Shown here: piece by piece, positions 8,882-18,900 of the stretch
How the letters are laid out: every line of letters begins with the position of its first letter
How positions within the stretch are numbered: the first letter of the stretch is position 1
From: Diplonema japonicum
Taxonomy: Eukaryota > Euglenozoa > Diplonemea > Diplonemida > Diplonemidae
NCBI GenBank assembly: GCA_964019335.1
Contig: OZ025660.1
Location: 620,001 to 684,000 of the forward strand
Reading direction: 5' to 3'
DNA length: 64,000 nt
Notes under the pieces: generated by a model
Databases searched by the model: none
Told to the model about the DNA's origin: nothing
What the model saw: only the letters and a program-made list of their open reading frames with translations
Position numbers and translations under genes: made by a program

Positions 8882-11002
8882 TCAGCACGCGATACCAGTT
8901 ACGAAGCCAGAAGGGTCACGGATGAAGGAGCTCGGTTCGAGTGTAATAAGGCCATCGTGCCAAGAAGAGATGTCCTGCATGTCCTTGAGGACTCTTGACG
9001 AACCAAAGTAGGGGTGTGCTACCACAGGCTCAGTGAATTCGTGAGCCAAGGTAACGCAGGTGACGCCTGCCACCTCAACAGTGTGGCCCGTGGACAGCAC
9101 GAAGTCGTAGACATACTCTGCCTTCTGCATTGTGCCCTCAGCAACGTTACAGGGGAAGACCCACTGCCCATCCTTCACGATGGGGTGGTAGGGAGTGATC
9201 TGCAGCCCCCCTTCCAGGCGAACCATCTCTATCTTCCCTCCGCTGGGCTTGACCCTCACCACGCACAGCACCTCGGCATCCCCCTCCACCGTGACTACAA
9301 CGTCACCTCTCTTCACCGTGTCCGCCCTCCTGAACCCTTCCGCGGTCTTCACCATGCACGAGCCACCCACACACCCTCCCCCTCTGTTGTAGTATTTCGC
9401 CATCTTTACAGGCTGAGCTGGCCTTGCTGCGCCTCCCGACGCTGCCCCGTACCCACACCTCGTGGGCGCCGAGGGCTTCGGTGGCGGCAGGCTTACAAAT
9501 ATGTCATCAGCCTTGTCCCTCAGCTTCCCGAACAGCTTGCCCCCGTAGTGCTGCACACCAGGGTCTTTAAAGTTGTTGCAGCACTGGTGAAGATGTGCCA
9601 TCATCAACGAGGGCAGGAAGTGGCGCCCCCACTTGTCAAAGTGCTTCAGCCCCAGCCCTTCCATGACCTGGCCATTGGCGTCGGTTTTCAGGTCCGCCAC
9701 CTGTGCCATGGACGCCACGCTGGATTCCTTGATAAGGAGCGAAAGCTTCTCTACACCATTCGTGGCTTCGGCCAGTTTACCCTTCAGCCCCAAGGCCACA
9801 GCATGTCTCACCGTGTCCACGAACACAGTTCTCAGGTTGTGCGTTTCCAAGGAGACCATGTCGTGGGTCTCCGTGCTGCTGGCAGCGTCCCTCTTCACCC
9901 CGTTGGCGAGGTTGATGCCTGACAAGCACTTCTCGTCAGGGATCTGCACCTCGTCGAGGGATGTGTCGAAGCAGATGATGACGTCCTTCGGCTGCCCGTA
10001 GATGAGGTCGCCCAGCCTCACGGACACACCCCACGTCGTCTTGGTGTGTTTGTACTCACCCTGAATGGGTCTCGCGGCCAGTTTTGCACCTGATTCCTCG
10101 ATATTAAGGATGACATCCCTGTAACATTTGGCCAGCTGGTGGGACACGGCATTCACGAAGACGGTACCTACAAGGGAGCTGTCGGGGATGAAGCCGTAGG
10201 TACCCATTCCCTCCACTGCGAGTTCGTGAAGGAGCGCGGAGTCGAGGCTGTACCCAAAGCCGAAGGTGTTGATGGAAGCCACCAGACCGAACTCGTCGAT
10301 GTACTTCCTAAGCATCGGCACGTGCCCTCTGGGGGGGATGATGTTGGGCATCCCATCGGTGAAGAGCATGATGTTCTCGTTGCGAATAACAGGTGACTTG
10401 TTGTTGCGGATTGTTTCCATCCCACGGAAGAGCCCGTCCCAGAGGTTGGTCTGCCCACCGGGACTTAGATCATCGAGGCATTTCTTGGCACGGGTCTTGC
10501 CCTTGGAATTCATGCATACTGCATTGAGGACAGTGGTGGCAGTGCTGCTGTAGGAGACAATCGACAAATGATCGCCATCGTCAAGACATTGGACGATGGT
10601 GTTGATACTGTGCTTTACAACATCCAACTGGCTGAGACCGTGAGACTCCTTGTTCCCCTGGTCGTTTACGACAGAAACACCACTACCCATAGACCCCGAC
10701 ACGTCAATCACTGCAACAATATGAGCAGGAAGCCTCTTGGGGGCATTCGGAGGGATCACCTTGCACAGCATTTTATTACCAGATTTTGTGACTTCAAGTT
10801 GCAGATCCTGAGCTGTTGTTGCGTCGTTTGTAGTCGGAGTGGCCACCACCTTGACGCCATGGTCTTTCTTCGCTGCTTTCGAGTAGCTCGAGCTGTTCCC
10901 ATCAGGGTCCACCACAGCATCGTCCATTATCTTGTGCGTTATCATACATAACAGTTCATCGGGAACCGAGCCTTCCGTGCTGGCCGTGGCCGGGGCTGAC
11001 AT
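8882..11002 (-). CDS. U-box / von Willebrand A / Hint (Vwaint-Vint) protein
   Basis: A 706-residue intronless protein. Residues ~12-40 resemble the start of a U-box (PDELLCMITHKIMDDAVVDP). A vWA domain follows (~88-270) with the metal-ion site DVSGSMGSG, GGQTNLWDG and LFTDGMPN. A middle region corresponds to the Vwaint family. The C-terminal ~165 residues form a Hint (Vint) domain: it begins GGCVGGSCMVKTAEGFRRAD, has RGDVVVTVEG, the block-B-like TPYHPIV and a late CVTLAHEF. Hint domains catalyse protein self-cleavage or splicing-type chemistry in inteins and Hedgehog; the role in Vint proteins is unknown. The U-box part is short, so E3 activity is doubtful. A ~46-nt A run lies in the 5' leader. 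Confidence 0.85.
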   Translation of the reverse strand: MSAPATASTEGSVPDELLCMITHKIMDDAVVDPDGNSSSYSKAAKKDHGVKVVATPTTNDATTAQDLQLEVTKSGNKMLCKVIPPNAPKRLPAHIVAVIDVSGSMGSGVSVVNDQGNKESHGLSQLDVVKHSINTIVQCLDDGDHLSIVSYSSTATTVLNAVCMNSKGKTRAKKCLDDLSPGGQTNLWDGLFRGMETIRNNKSPVIRNENIMLFTDGMPNIIPPRGHVPMLRKYIDEFGLVASINTFGFGYSLDSALLHELAVEGMGTYGFIPDSSLVGTVFVNAVSHQLAKCYRDVILNIEESGAKLAARPIQGEYKHTKTTWGVSVRLGDLIYGQPKDVIICFDTSLDEVQIPDEKCLSGINLANGVKRDAASSTETHDMVSLETHNLRTVFVDTVRHAVALGLKGKLAEATNGVEKLSLLIKESSVASMAQVADLKTDANGQVMEGLGLKHFDKWGRHFLPSLMMAHLHQCCNNFKDPGVQHYGGKLFGKLRDKADDIFVSLPPPKPSAPTRCGYGAASGGAARPAQPVKMAKYYNRGGGCVGGSCMVKTAEGFRRADTVKRGDVVVTVEGDAEVLCVVRVKPSGGKIEMVRLEGGLQITPYHPIVKDGQWVFPCNVAEGTMQKAEYVYDFVLSTGHTVEVAGVTCVTLAHEFTEPVVAHPYFGSSRVLKDMQDISSWHDGLITLEPSSFIRDPSGFVTGIAC

Positions 11003-11034
11003 TTCTTTTTTTTTTTCTTTTAAAGGCGTATTTG

Positions 11035-11087
<53 letters not shown>

Positions 11088-11361
11088 TCGTTAAGTTGAT
11101 GTTTGAGAAAAGGAGCAGAAAAGTTAATAAAGGGGAAAAGAATCGAAATATAGATCATCTCTCTCTTTTTTTTTTTAAAAAAAGATTTTTCTCTTTTCTT
11201 TCCCCCCCCCTCTCATCAAATTTCATTCCCCATCATCGATTTCCCCCAAATTATTTTTGTACAATCGAGGGAAAGAGAGGGCAAGAAGATTTTTCACTTT
11301 TTTTTTTCCATAAAAAAAAATAAAATAAACAACGAGATAGTAGAAGAAGAAAAAATGGTGC
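11003..11361. repeat. Spacer with ~46-nt T run
   Basis: The T run (plus strand, about 11038-11086) sits between the Vint gene start and the next gene's 3' end. The rest is T/A-rich with no gene. Confidence 0.6.
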
Positions 11362-12081
11362 CTACAGGCGATGTTTAAGAACATCTAGAATAGCACCTGC
11401 ACCCGCTCGTTCAGCTCGGTGGATATTAGGTACCTCCTTCAAGGCTTCTCGTACTTCCTTGTCTGCGTTACCAACAAGGATGGAAGTGGCTGACGCCAAC
11501 GATGTCGAATAATGAAACATTGACAGGTCGTTCAACGTGTCCCCAGCTGTGATCAGCTTTGAAGTATCGGCAGTGATGTGCTCCAGGAGGGATTTTAAAG
11601 TGGGGCCTTTCGACACACCATGAGGCAGAACGTCCAAATACTTACGGTGGGATATTATCGGGTTGAACCCTGCCTCTTGGAACATCTTGCCTAAGTCCCA
11701 AACCGACGTTTCCAGTTCATGTTCTATGTAGTCAAAGGCTACGCGACGGCCTCCTGCGCTAGGCTGCAGGCCCACGCCAGGTACCCCGTCCATCATCTCC
11801 TTGGCACGTTTCTCGTGATCCTCGCTCCACCTGGCGTCGATCTTCTCCTGTACTTCCTTGAACAGCTCGGTTCCCTTCCACACCATTGTGCCCACGTCGC
11901 TTATGTAGTAGTCTGCCTTTGGGATGTGCTCCAGCCTCCGTATCGACTGCATTGAGCGCCCTGTGACGTAGATCAAGGTTATTTTGTGCCGATTGGCTTC
12001 AATAAGCTCATAAAGCTCTTTCTTGTCAGACGGGTCGCCCCCTACAAAGGTCCCGTCAAGGTCGGTTGCAAGAACCACCAT
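11362..12081 (-). CDS. HAD-superfamily phosphatase, sucrose-phosphatase/Cof type
   Basis: A magnesium-dependent phosphoaspartate hydrolase of the HAD IIB type. The 239-residue protein has all four motifs: DLDGTF (nucleophile Asp at residues 7-9), VTGRS, the lysine in HGVSKGPTLKSLLEH, and AGDTLNDLSMF. A cap of about 70 residues lies between motifs II and III (KEVQEKIDARWSEDHEKR...). The overall pattern resembles sucrose-6-phosphate phosphatase-like proteins, but a generic sugar-phosphatase role is as likely. There is no signal peptide, so it is cytosolic or organellar. Confidence 0.85.
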   Translation of the reverse strand: MVVLATDLDGTFVGGDPSDKKELYELIEANRHKITLIYVTGRSMQSIRRLEHIPKADYYISDVGTMVWKGTELFKEVQEKIDARWSEDHEKRAKEMMDGVPGVGLQPSAGGRRVAFDYIEHELETSVWDLGKMFQEAGFNPIISHRKYLDVLPHGVSKGPTLKSLLEHITADTSKLITAGDTLNDLSMFHYSTSLASATSILVGNADKEVREALKEVPNIHRAERAGAGAILDVLKHRL

Positions 12082-12170
12082 TCTTTTTTTTTTTTTTTTT
12101 TTTTACCTTTCTTTTTTTTTTTCCCCGAGGTTGAAATTGCAAAAGAAAAAGGGGGGAAAGAAAAAAAAAA

Positions 12171-13181
12171 TTAAGAATCACTACATGTCGCGAATGGAGG
12201 GGAGTTCAAAGGCGGCAGGGTACCGGAGGCAGTCGGAGACGGTTCCCGGACGTCCGGGCTCTCCGTGTTGAACCGTGTTGTTTTCGTCTTGTTGCCTGTG
12301 TCGTTTCGCTCCTTTTCACTCCGCGAGTGTTTCAAAAGCGTGGAAAAGTCCGCCCTCCCGTACTTAGATATGGCCGAAGGGTTACACATCGCAAGCATCG
12401 CGTGCTGCTGGTCCTGGGGGGGCTGCCGTGGCTTTTGTTGGTGCGGGTTGGCAAGCCGTTCCTGAAGGCCCATGATGACAGCGTCTTCATTAAGGATGCG
12501 TTTATCTAGCTCGCAGATTGAATTTCTCGCAGAAAGAATCTTATCACGGACTTCTAAAAGCCTGTCGTGATCGTGAAGCGCACGCTGGTCGGCTTTGCTC
12601 TCTTCTGTTTTACGGTTGATTTTCCTGCCTTGCTCGTTTGTTCTCTTCTTCACAAGCAAACTGCATAATAAATCTTGGAACGCAAGGTTGCTTTGGTCGA
12701 TTAGAACCTCGCGTTCCTTCTTAACACGAACAGCCTCTCCTATCTCCTCCACCATTGTGAGGAGGTTGCTCAGCTTAGATGTGAGTGCGTACCCCAGATC
12801 AATTCCTTTGGCAGCTAGTTCTGCAATGTCCTTTTCGGGGTCTGAAACTGTGTCTTTTTCATCAGATAGAATACCCCGTTTTCGTTTCGATTCCAGTTCT
12901 TTTAATGAGTTTGGTGTTATGTCATCACCGGTGCACTCAAAAGGGTGTAGAAGGTCAGGGGGTGGGTCTCTTGGAAGTACTTTGTCTAAGATTTCGTGTA
13001 CAGTCATCATTGTCAATGGTATTTCCTCAGGGGATTTTTCAATGTCGGCTCCATCTGTTTTACTCTGGTCGTTTTTTCCAGTGTTCGTGCTTGCGGCCAC
13101 ATCGCTGTGGGCAAATTTCCGCAAAGCCTCATCCATTACCCCGTAGCTCATGGGGTCGTGGAATTCCTTGTTCGCCGTCAT
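12171..13181 (-). CDS. Coiled-coil protein of unknown function
   Basis: A 336-residue charged protein. A helical, heptad-like centre spans ~130-250 (LTMVEEIGEAVRVKKEREVL; LLEVRDKILSARNSICELDK). It is flanked by a disordered acidic N-terminus and a Ser/Thr/Pro-rich C-terminus (QQKPRQPPQDQQ; SPTASGTLPPLNSPP). It starts MTANKEFHDPMSYG after an A run. It overlaps the 3' end of the small upstream ORF by 53 nt, so the two may belong together. Family not recognised. Confidence 0.7.
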   Translation of the reverse strand: MTANKEFHDPMSYGVMDEALRKFAHSDVAASTNTGKNDQSKTDGADIEKSPEEIPLTMMTVHEILDKVLPRDPPPDLLHPFECTGDDITPNSLKELESKRKRGILSDEKDTVSDPEKDIAELAAKGIDLGYALTSKLSNLLTMVEEIGEAVRVKKEREVLIDQSNLAFQDLLCSLLVKKRTNEQGRKINRKTEESKADQRALHDHDRLLEVRDKILSARNSICELDKRILNEDAVIMGLQERLANPHQQKPRQPPQDQQHAMLAMCNPSAISKYGRADFSTLLKHSRSEKERNDTGNKTKTTRFNTESPDVREPSPTASGTLPPLNSPPFATCSDS

Positions 13182-13422
13182 TTTTTCTTTTTTTTTTTGG
13201 CAAGCCCCCTTCCCTCTTCCTTGTCATTGTGTCCATTGCTTGGCCTAGTTCTTTCACTAGGGTCGACACCTCTCGAGCTTCGTCGCGGAGCGTTTTCCCC
13301 ATTTCACTGCCTGCACCTACTTTTTCTAAATACGACCCCCGTTCCATGGCATCCACCTCTACTCTCTTTCCATAGCGTTGCCCACATTTTTTGAATAGAC
13401 CGGCTTCGCTACCGCTGGGCAT
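13129..13422 (-). CDS. Small helical ORF upstream of the coiled-coil gene
   Basis: A 97-residue frame from an ATG at 13422. The first ~65 residues look real (ALRDEAREVSTLVKELGQAM-like heptads after MPSGSEAGLFKKCGQ), whereas the last ~30 overlap the next gene out of frame. It could be a separate short gene, or an upstream exon of the 13181 gene whose junction is not visible (no clear GT donor in between). Confidence 0.4.
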   Translation of the reverse strand: MPSGSEAGLFKKCGQRYGKRVEVDAMERGSYLEKVGAGSEMGKTLRDEAREVSTLVKELGQAMDTMTRKREGGLPKKKRKNDGEQGIPRPHELRGNG

Positions 13423-13632
13423 TCTTTCTTTGGGGCCTTTTTTTTTTAACTTCAAAAAAAGAAAATTCTTTGTTCCAGAGAGCGATACGTTATCAAAAAA
13501 AGGATTTTTTTTTAAGAAAAGAAAAAAAAAGGTTTTTTTTTTAGTAAAGAAAAAAAAGGGGGGGGAGGTGTTAAGAAAATCCAAAAAAAAGACAAGTTTT
13601 TATTGTTATAAAAATAAAAAAGTAACCTATGG

Positions 13633-13669
<37 letters not shown>

Positions 13670-13777
13670 AAAAAAAAAAAAAAATCGCAAAGGTGGAAAA
13701 GTAAAAATAAAGATATATGCACATTGTCTCTTCTTTTTTTTGGGAAAAGAAAAAAAAAAAAAAAGTTTCCAAACTAT
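13423..13777. repeat. Homopolymer spacer
   Basis: Dominated by A runs (for example ~38 nt at 13629-13668 and more at 13670-13684). No gene seen. Confidence 0.6.
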
Positions 13778-15826
13778 TTACTTCAAAAAGATATTCTTAA
13801 GTCCTTGTTGCTTGTCGTGAGTAAACCCATAGTAGTCAAGGTAGCCGGGGATGCCTCCATAGCGGCCATTGAGGAGGCTAAGGAGTGTTTCGATAGTTTC
13901 AAGTTCCACGAAAGCTAGTGTCGGGTCGAGACCCAGACGAGAGAAGTTTGAAGCTAGAGATCGGCGGGAATCGTCAGAGATATCAGATTGGGACTGCATC
14001 CAATCGTCAATGATTTCGTCATCAGGGCAGCCGAGACAGCCTAGGAAGAGAATGGATACAATGGCTGCAAGGTCCTTGCCTTGACCATCTGATATAACCA
14101 CCGGTTGATGAGCGGGGTCTGCCAGAATATCCATTATGTAGCAGAAATCTTCTCCGTTATCTTCCATTACTCCTTGAAGGATCGCTGCCTTTTCTTTGTC
14201 CTTCATCGCCCCTACTGCAATGACCTCCTCAGCCTTTTCAAGCTGGCACAACGACCCCAACACGCATGATGCCACCCTGGTCCCCAACCCAAGTTGATTC
14301 CAGTAGTACTCATCCCATATCCCAAACTCCATTGAAACGGCTTCTTCTAAAAGTTTCTTCACGGCTTTCCCCTCCATCCCCAAGAACCCTTTTTTATCCG
14401 GCTTTACGAGTACCGTCCCGAACTCCTTCTCGAACTGTTTGTTCGCTGTCTTCGCCATTAGGTTCCTGTCCAGTGTGGAGCGCAGGTCCAGCACCGTCTT
14501 CACCCCGTACTCCCCACGCAAGGCCGCGATGTCGCTCTTCCCAGCATGCGACACGCTGTGATGGGTTTTCGTTTAAAAAAAAGTTTTTTTTGCATGTTGC
14601 ATACCTTGAGGACCTGTACACCAGATTCTTCGCTAGTTTCTTTTTCCCGATGATCCTCCCGTCAGTCAGGTCTCGGAAGTTGAACAGTTCAAGCTTCGAC
14701 AGCATCCCGCCAGAGAGGGCCTGCCGTGTTGTGGAAAGTGTAGAAACCCAGTCGCATACCGCAGCACCCTTGCGCACGCCGAATTTGCTCTTCGCTCCCA
14801 AGAACCCTGAGTACAAGCTTTTCATTGACGTCTTTTGCGCAACAGCCTCGCCTTTCGACTTGCTCAGCTCTTTCTTGATGGCTGCAACAGACACGGACGG
14901 GTCACCTGTGTAGTGTGTTGAAATCTCGAAAAGGCACATACTTGACGCACAGGCCAAAGCACGGTTGTAAGAACGGGCGGCATCCTTGTCGTTGCCCCGT
15001 GCGGCCTGGCACTGGCCCAGACGGAACAATGCTTTGGCTGAGTTGGGATTTATGCCCAGCGCACGGTTGCAGTGCTCGATGGCTCCAGTGTAATTCTGTG
15101 GGAAATGGTGTTGTGGTGATTTCCTGTGTGTACCTTCAGCTGCAACGCGCTCGACGCGATGTTGATGTGGCACCGCAGCTCCATCTCCCGCCCTTCTATT
15201 TTAAGCCTCTCATCGTCTATGAAGGACGACCCCTCGCAGTGCCGCACAGCCACTTCATAGTACTCAATGGCGTCCTCGTACTTTTCTTCCTTAAACTTTC
15301 TGTTCCCGTTCTCGCGCATGAGCTTTGCATAGTCAAGGCGGTATGCGTCGAGGAGGGGCTTCTTTTCGAGGAGGCCGACCATCTTCTCGTCGTCGAGGCG
15401 CATGCCGTCCTGCCCGTCCATGAAACGGTGCAGCCGTGGGCTGTTGATCGTCAAGATGCTGCCCACCTCCATGTCATCATAGCAGTAAGAGCTAGGATCC
15501 TCCACATAGAAGAACACCGCGTGTTCCGTCCCTTCATTGTCCCTCAGCTTCACGTGCTTCTGATACTGCCAGTTGTTCTTGTCCCTCTGAGAGACATCCC
15601 CTACAAGCTTGCACCCATGTGCCGCCTTCTCGTACCCACATGTGTCATGTAACTCCTTCCATGTTATCTTCTTCCTCCCGTCATCTATCTCCTTGTATCC
15701 CTGTTGCAATACCTTGTTCATGCCCGGACCAAACACCGGTTCCTTCCACCCCTTCAACATCTTCCTCACTTCAGGGCTGTAATCGCTCGTCCCATGCAGG
15801 GACGGTGGCTTCTCCGTGTCGGTCAT
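13778..15826 (-). CDS. TPR protein fused to a pseudo-tyrosine-phosphatase domain
   Basis: Four exons (15134-15826, 14942-15095, 14605-14905, 13778-14555) with introns of 38, 36 and 49 nt join in frame to 641 aa. N-terminal half: an OB-like stretch (GSILTINSPRLHRFMDGQDG) and TPR repeats (NGNRKFKEEKYEDAIEYYEV; NYTGAIEHCNRALGINPNSA, KALFRLGQCQAARGNDKDAA). C-terminal half: a Y_phosphatase3 (MptpB-like) fold with FNFRDLTDGRIIG, LVYRSSSVSHAGKSDIAALR, KTVLDLRST and a typical ending YGGIPGYLDYYGF. The catalytic loop HCxAGKDRTG is replaced by ISDGQGKDLAA: Cys and Arg are both gone, so catalysis is not expected. The likely role is a scaffold or ligand-binding pseudoenzyme. A further in-frame start codon exists at 15862. 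Confidence 0.85.
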
Positions 15827-15931
15827 TGTGAGCCCTATTTGTTGTTGGCAAAAGAAAGGCATTGATAATAAGAAGACAACGGTTACTAACGGTGTAAATG
15901 CAAACAGAAAAAAAAAGGAGGGGCTGGTCTA

Positions 15932-18900
15932 TTAAGACCCGCATGGCTCTTGTGAAGCTGGCGTAGTTGGCGGTAAATTTGCTAACGCTTCTATCTCTTG
16001 CTGTGAGAGTGGTTTATCGATCCTTTCATTGGTGATTATAACGCGTGTCTGCACTGTGTGGACGGAGGTGGTGTGTGAGCTGATAAGGCCTATCTTCAGG
16101 TCTGTGGGGTGGACACCTGTTTTCATCCTCTTCACAGTGACCGACCGTCTCTTCATCGGCAACTCCTCTATAGTAGCGATCTTCTTCTTCAATATTTCAT
16201 TGGACGGCTCATTCACACCATCGACGGCAATGGGTGTCCCCTTCCCCTGCTCGTTCACCTGCCTTTTTCTCATTGCACTCCCGTGCAATGCCTCGACGGC
16301 GGGCTTTTGCTGGTATTCCTTCACAGTACATCTTGCTAGGGAGTGCACGACCCTTGTGGCTGTCAGCACTGGTTGTTTGGCCACTTTGGAGTAGCGCTGC
16401 AGGATGCTGCCAACAGGTCTCGACGTAGGCTGCGTCACTGCTGCATACGCCTCGTTGGGGATGTTCGCAGACGCAGGGCGTGGCACCTTGGAAAACACAA
16501 TGCCTTTACGAAGGCTCCCCGCTGACTTTGCACGTGCAGGCAGAGCGCATTCAGGAGATAGACACAACGGGGCATTCGAGGGTTCGGATTCAATAGGGGG
16601 TGTCGGAGGCTCAGAGATGGGGCGTGAGGCACGGCTTGCAACGGAGTGCCTGTTGGATGTGGACAGTGTTGTTGTAAGAGCGCTCAAAGTGGCTGTGCGC
16701 TGCCTCTTGTCAATCGTAGATGCGCAGATTGACGTTTCAGCAGCATCAATGGCGTCGGACAGCTCGTTATGCATTACACCGTGCTGGCTACAAACTGATG
16801 TGAGCCGCTTGAGGGATCGTCGTGTCTCGAAGTTGAACCCAGGCAGATCGACGGGCCACGTCGTCTCCGACACCCCAGTGAAGTCTATAAATAGCTTCTT
16901 CCCTGTGCACCTTATTTTCTCCACCTGACCCACCTTTTTCCCATCGGAGTTACAAAAAACGACACCATCTTGCCCTTTCACGAACTCGTGCCCACCGAAT
17001 GCGGCAAGTACCTCCTTCTCTGGCACACTTACATTAATGACAGCAAGGCAGGCACATGCAATGATACTTGCTGTAGTTGTTGGGACTTTCGGCTGGCTGA
17101 TGGGCAAGGGAACTGATAAGACTGACTGTGATTGGACAGGTGATGCGTGTGGTGTCAGTGTGAAGATATCTGGCGAGAGAGCAGGAGCACAACGGCCGAT
17201 GGCAAGGAAAGGGGACTCTGCCAGTGGGTAAATCGGTTCAGAAAGGTGGAGAAGGCGGCTGAAGGTAGATTTGTCTGGCTTGACTTCCACTTCGTCCTTC
17301 TCCTCATTTTTAGTTTCTGCGAAAGTCCATGCGAAGAGAGAAGACCTCTGCGACGTTTCAGACGGATTCATAGGCACTTTTTGTACCACCTTCTTTGCCG
17401 GCAGACTGCACAGCTCAACCCCCTCTGCAACACCCCCTACTATCTCCTCTTCCGCGCGGAGATGCCCTTCAATCACACAAGGCGTAAACCCTTTTATTAC
17501 ATCTGCAATCCATTCCTCTTCAGGGTCGAATGATTGTTTCGCCGGGACGTGGAAGCAGGATGGGTGCCATGCAGACGCAGCATAGGGCTTCAAGGGTAAC
17601 CTGTAGAAGATGATGCCCGTTTGGTCTTCTGAAATTTGTAGGGCTTTCCTCTCCTTCACAAGCCCGTCCAACGAGTTCCAGAGAATGTCCCTCGCCTCCT
17701 CAACCACGTTCTTCGTTGTGCTTTGCAGGTTCCGTTGAAGATTTTTTTGAATGATTTCGTTCCGACGCGCTTGTTTCCAGACAATGTGCTGGGTGTGCAC
17801 TGGTGTCAACTGGGAAGAGTGGTCCCCTTTGTTAAGACGTGCGACATGAGTGGGCTTGCCCATAGGGAAGTAGGGAGTTGAGGGAGGCGTACACGGACGT
17901 GGGGGGGACTGCGGTGGTGTGTTCATCTCACACCCGTCAGTGAAGAAGTCAACCAAATTGGTAGAAAGGTCTTCCACAAGAGACACAACTGTTCGCAGGT
18001 TAGTGCTGCTGGATTCAACGGCTGTGTGCACAACGTCGCGAAGCACATCCCAACCTTTCCGATCGGGGTCATGACCTGCCAGAATACTGCTTTTCTTCCT
18101 TGCTTGCGCCATAGCCTTACTCTTGCTCCTGGCGTAGTTCTTAAACCTATTCAACTTTTTCAAGTCATTGCTGAACATGTAAGTCTGGGGTATAGGTTCG
18201 TCCACCCGTCTCCCTTGATGCAGCTCTCCCAACGCCACTCCGTTGAAAGACCACAACGTCACGATATCCTTCGAAGCGGCAACGATCATAGCTAGGTGTT
18301 GGATGATGTCCAGGCTGCTGATGGGCTCTGTGGCGTTCCCTCGGCAAACGCTCCAATGGCACTTCAGCCGAGGCTTCTTTTTACTTATCAGCCTCTGTTT
18401 GTCCTTACTGCTTGTCTCCCACGACGGTGGGTACGACGTGGGCACAAGCCCTGTGTGCACAATGGTTTCCCTCATGTCCCACACAGACACGTTCCCATGG
18501 TCGTCTCCTGCGATGAGGCACTCGTCGTTCTTCATGGACCACCTGAGGCACGTAGTGACAGCTATGATGAGGGGGTTGTTCTTCATGGTAGGTGTTTTCC
18601 ATGAGGTGAGCAGCGTGTACGGTTGTGCATACGGCCGCACCGACCACGTCGCTATGTGCCCGCTGGCGCTTGCATAACTAACAGCAGCTAACGGTTCCAT
18701 CAGCACTACCGAGGTCACCTCGCTTACCACAGGGTAAATGTACCCCTCCATGCGTGTCAAGGCGTCGCTTTGTGACACACCTTCTCCATTGACAATTTTA
18801 TTCAGAATATTACACGAAAGCGCGCTGTGGAAATCATACACATGCAGCACCTCGTGCGTGTCCCCTACAGTCAGGAGGTGCAGTATAGGGCTGTACGTCA

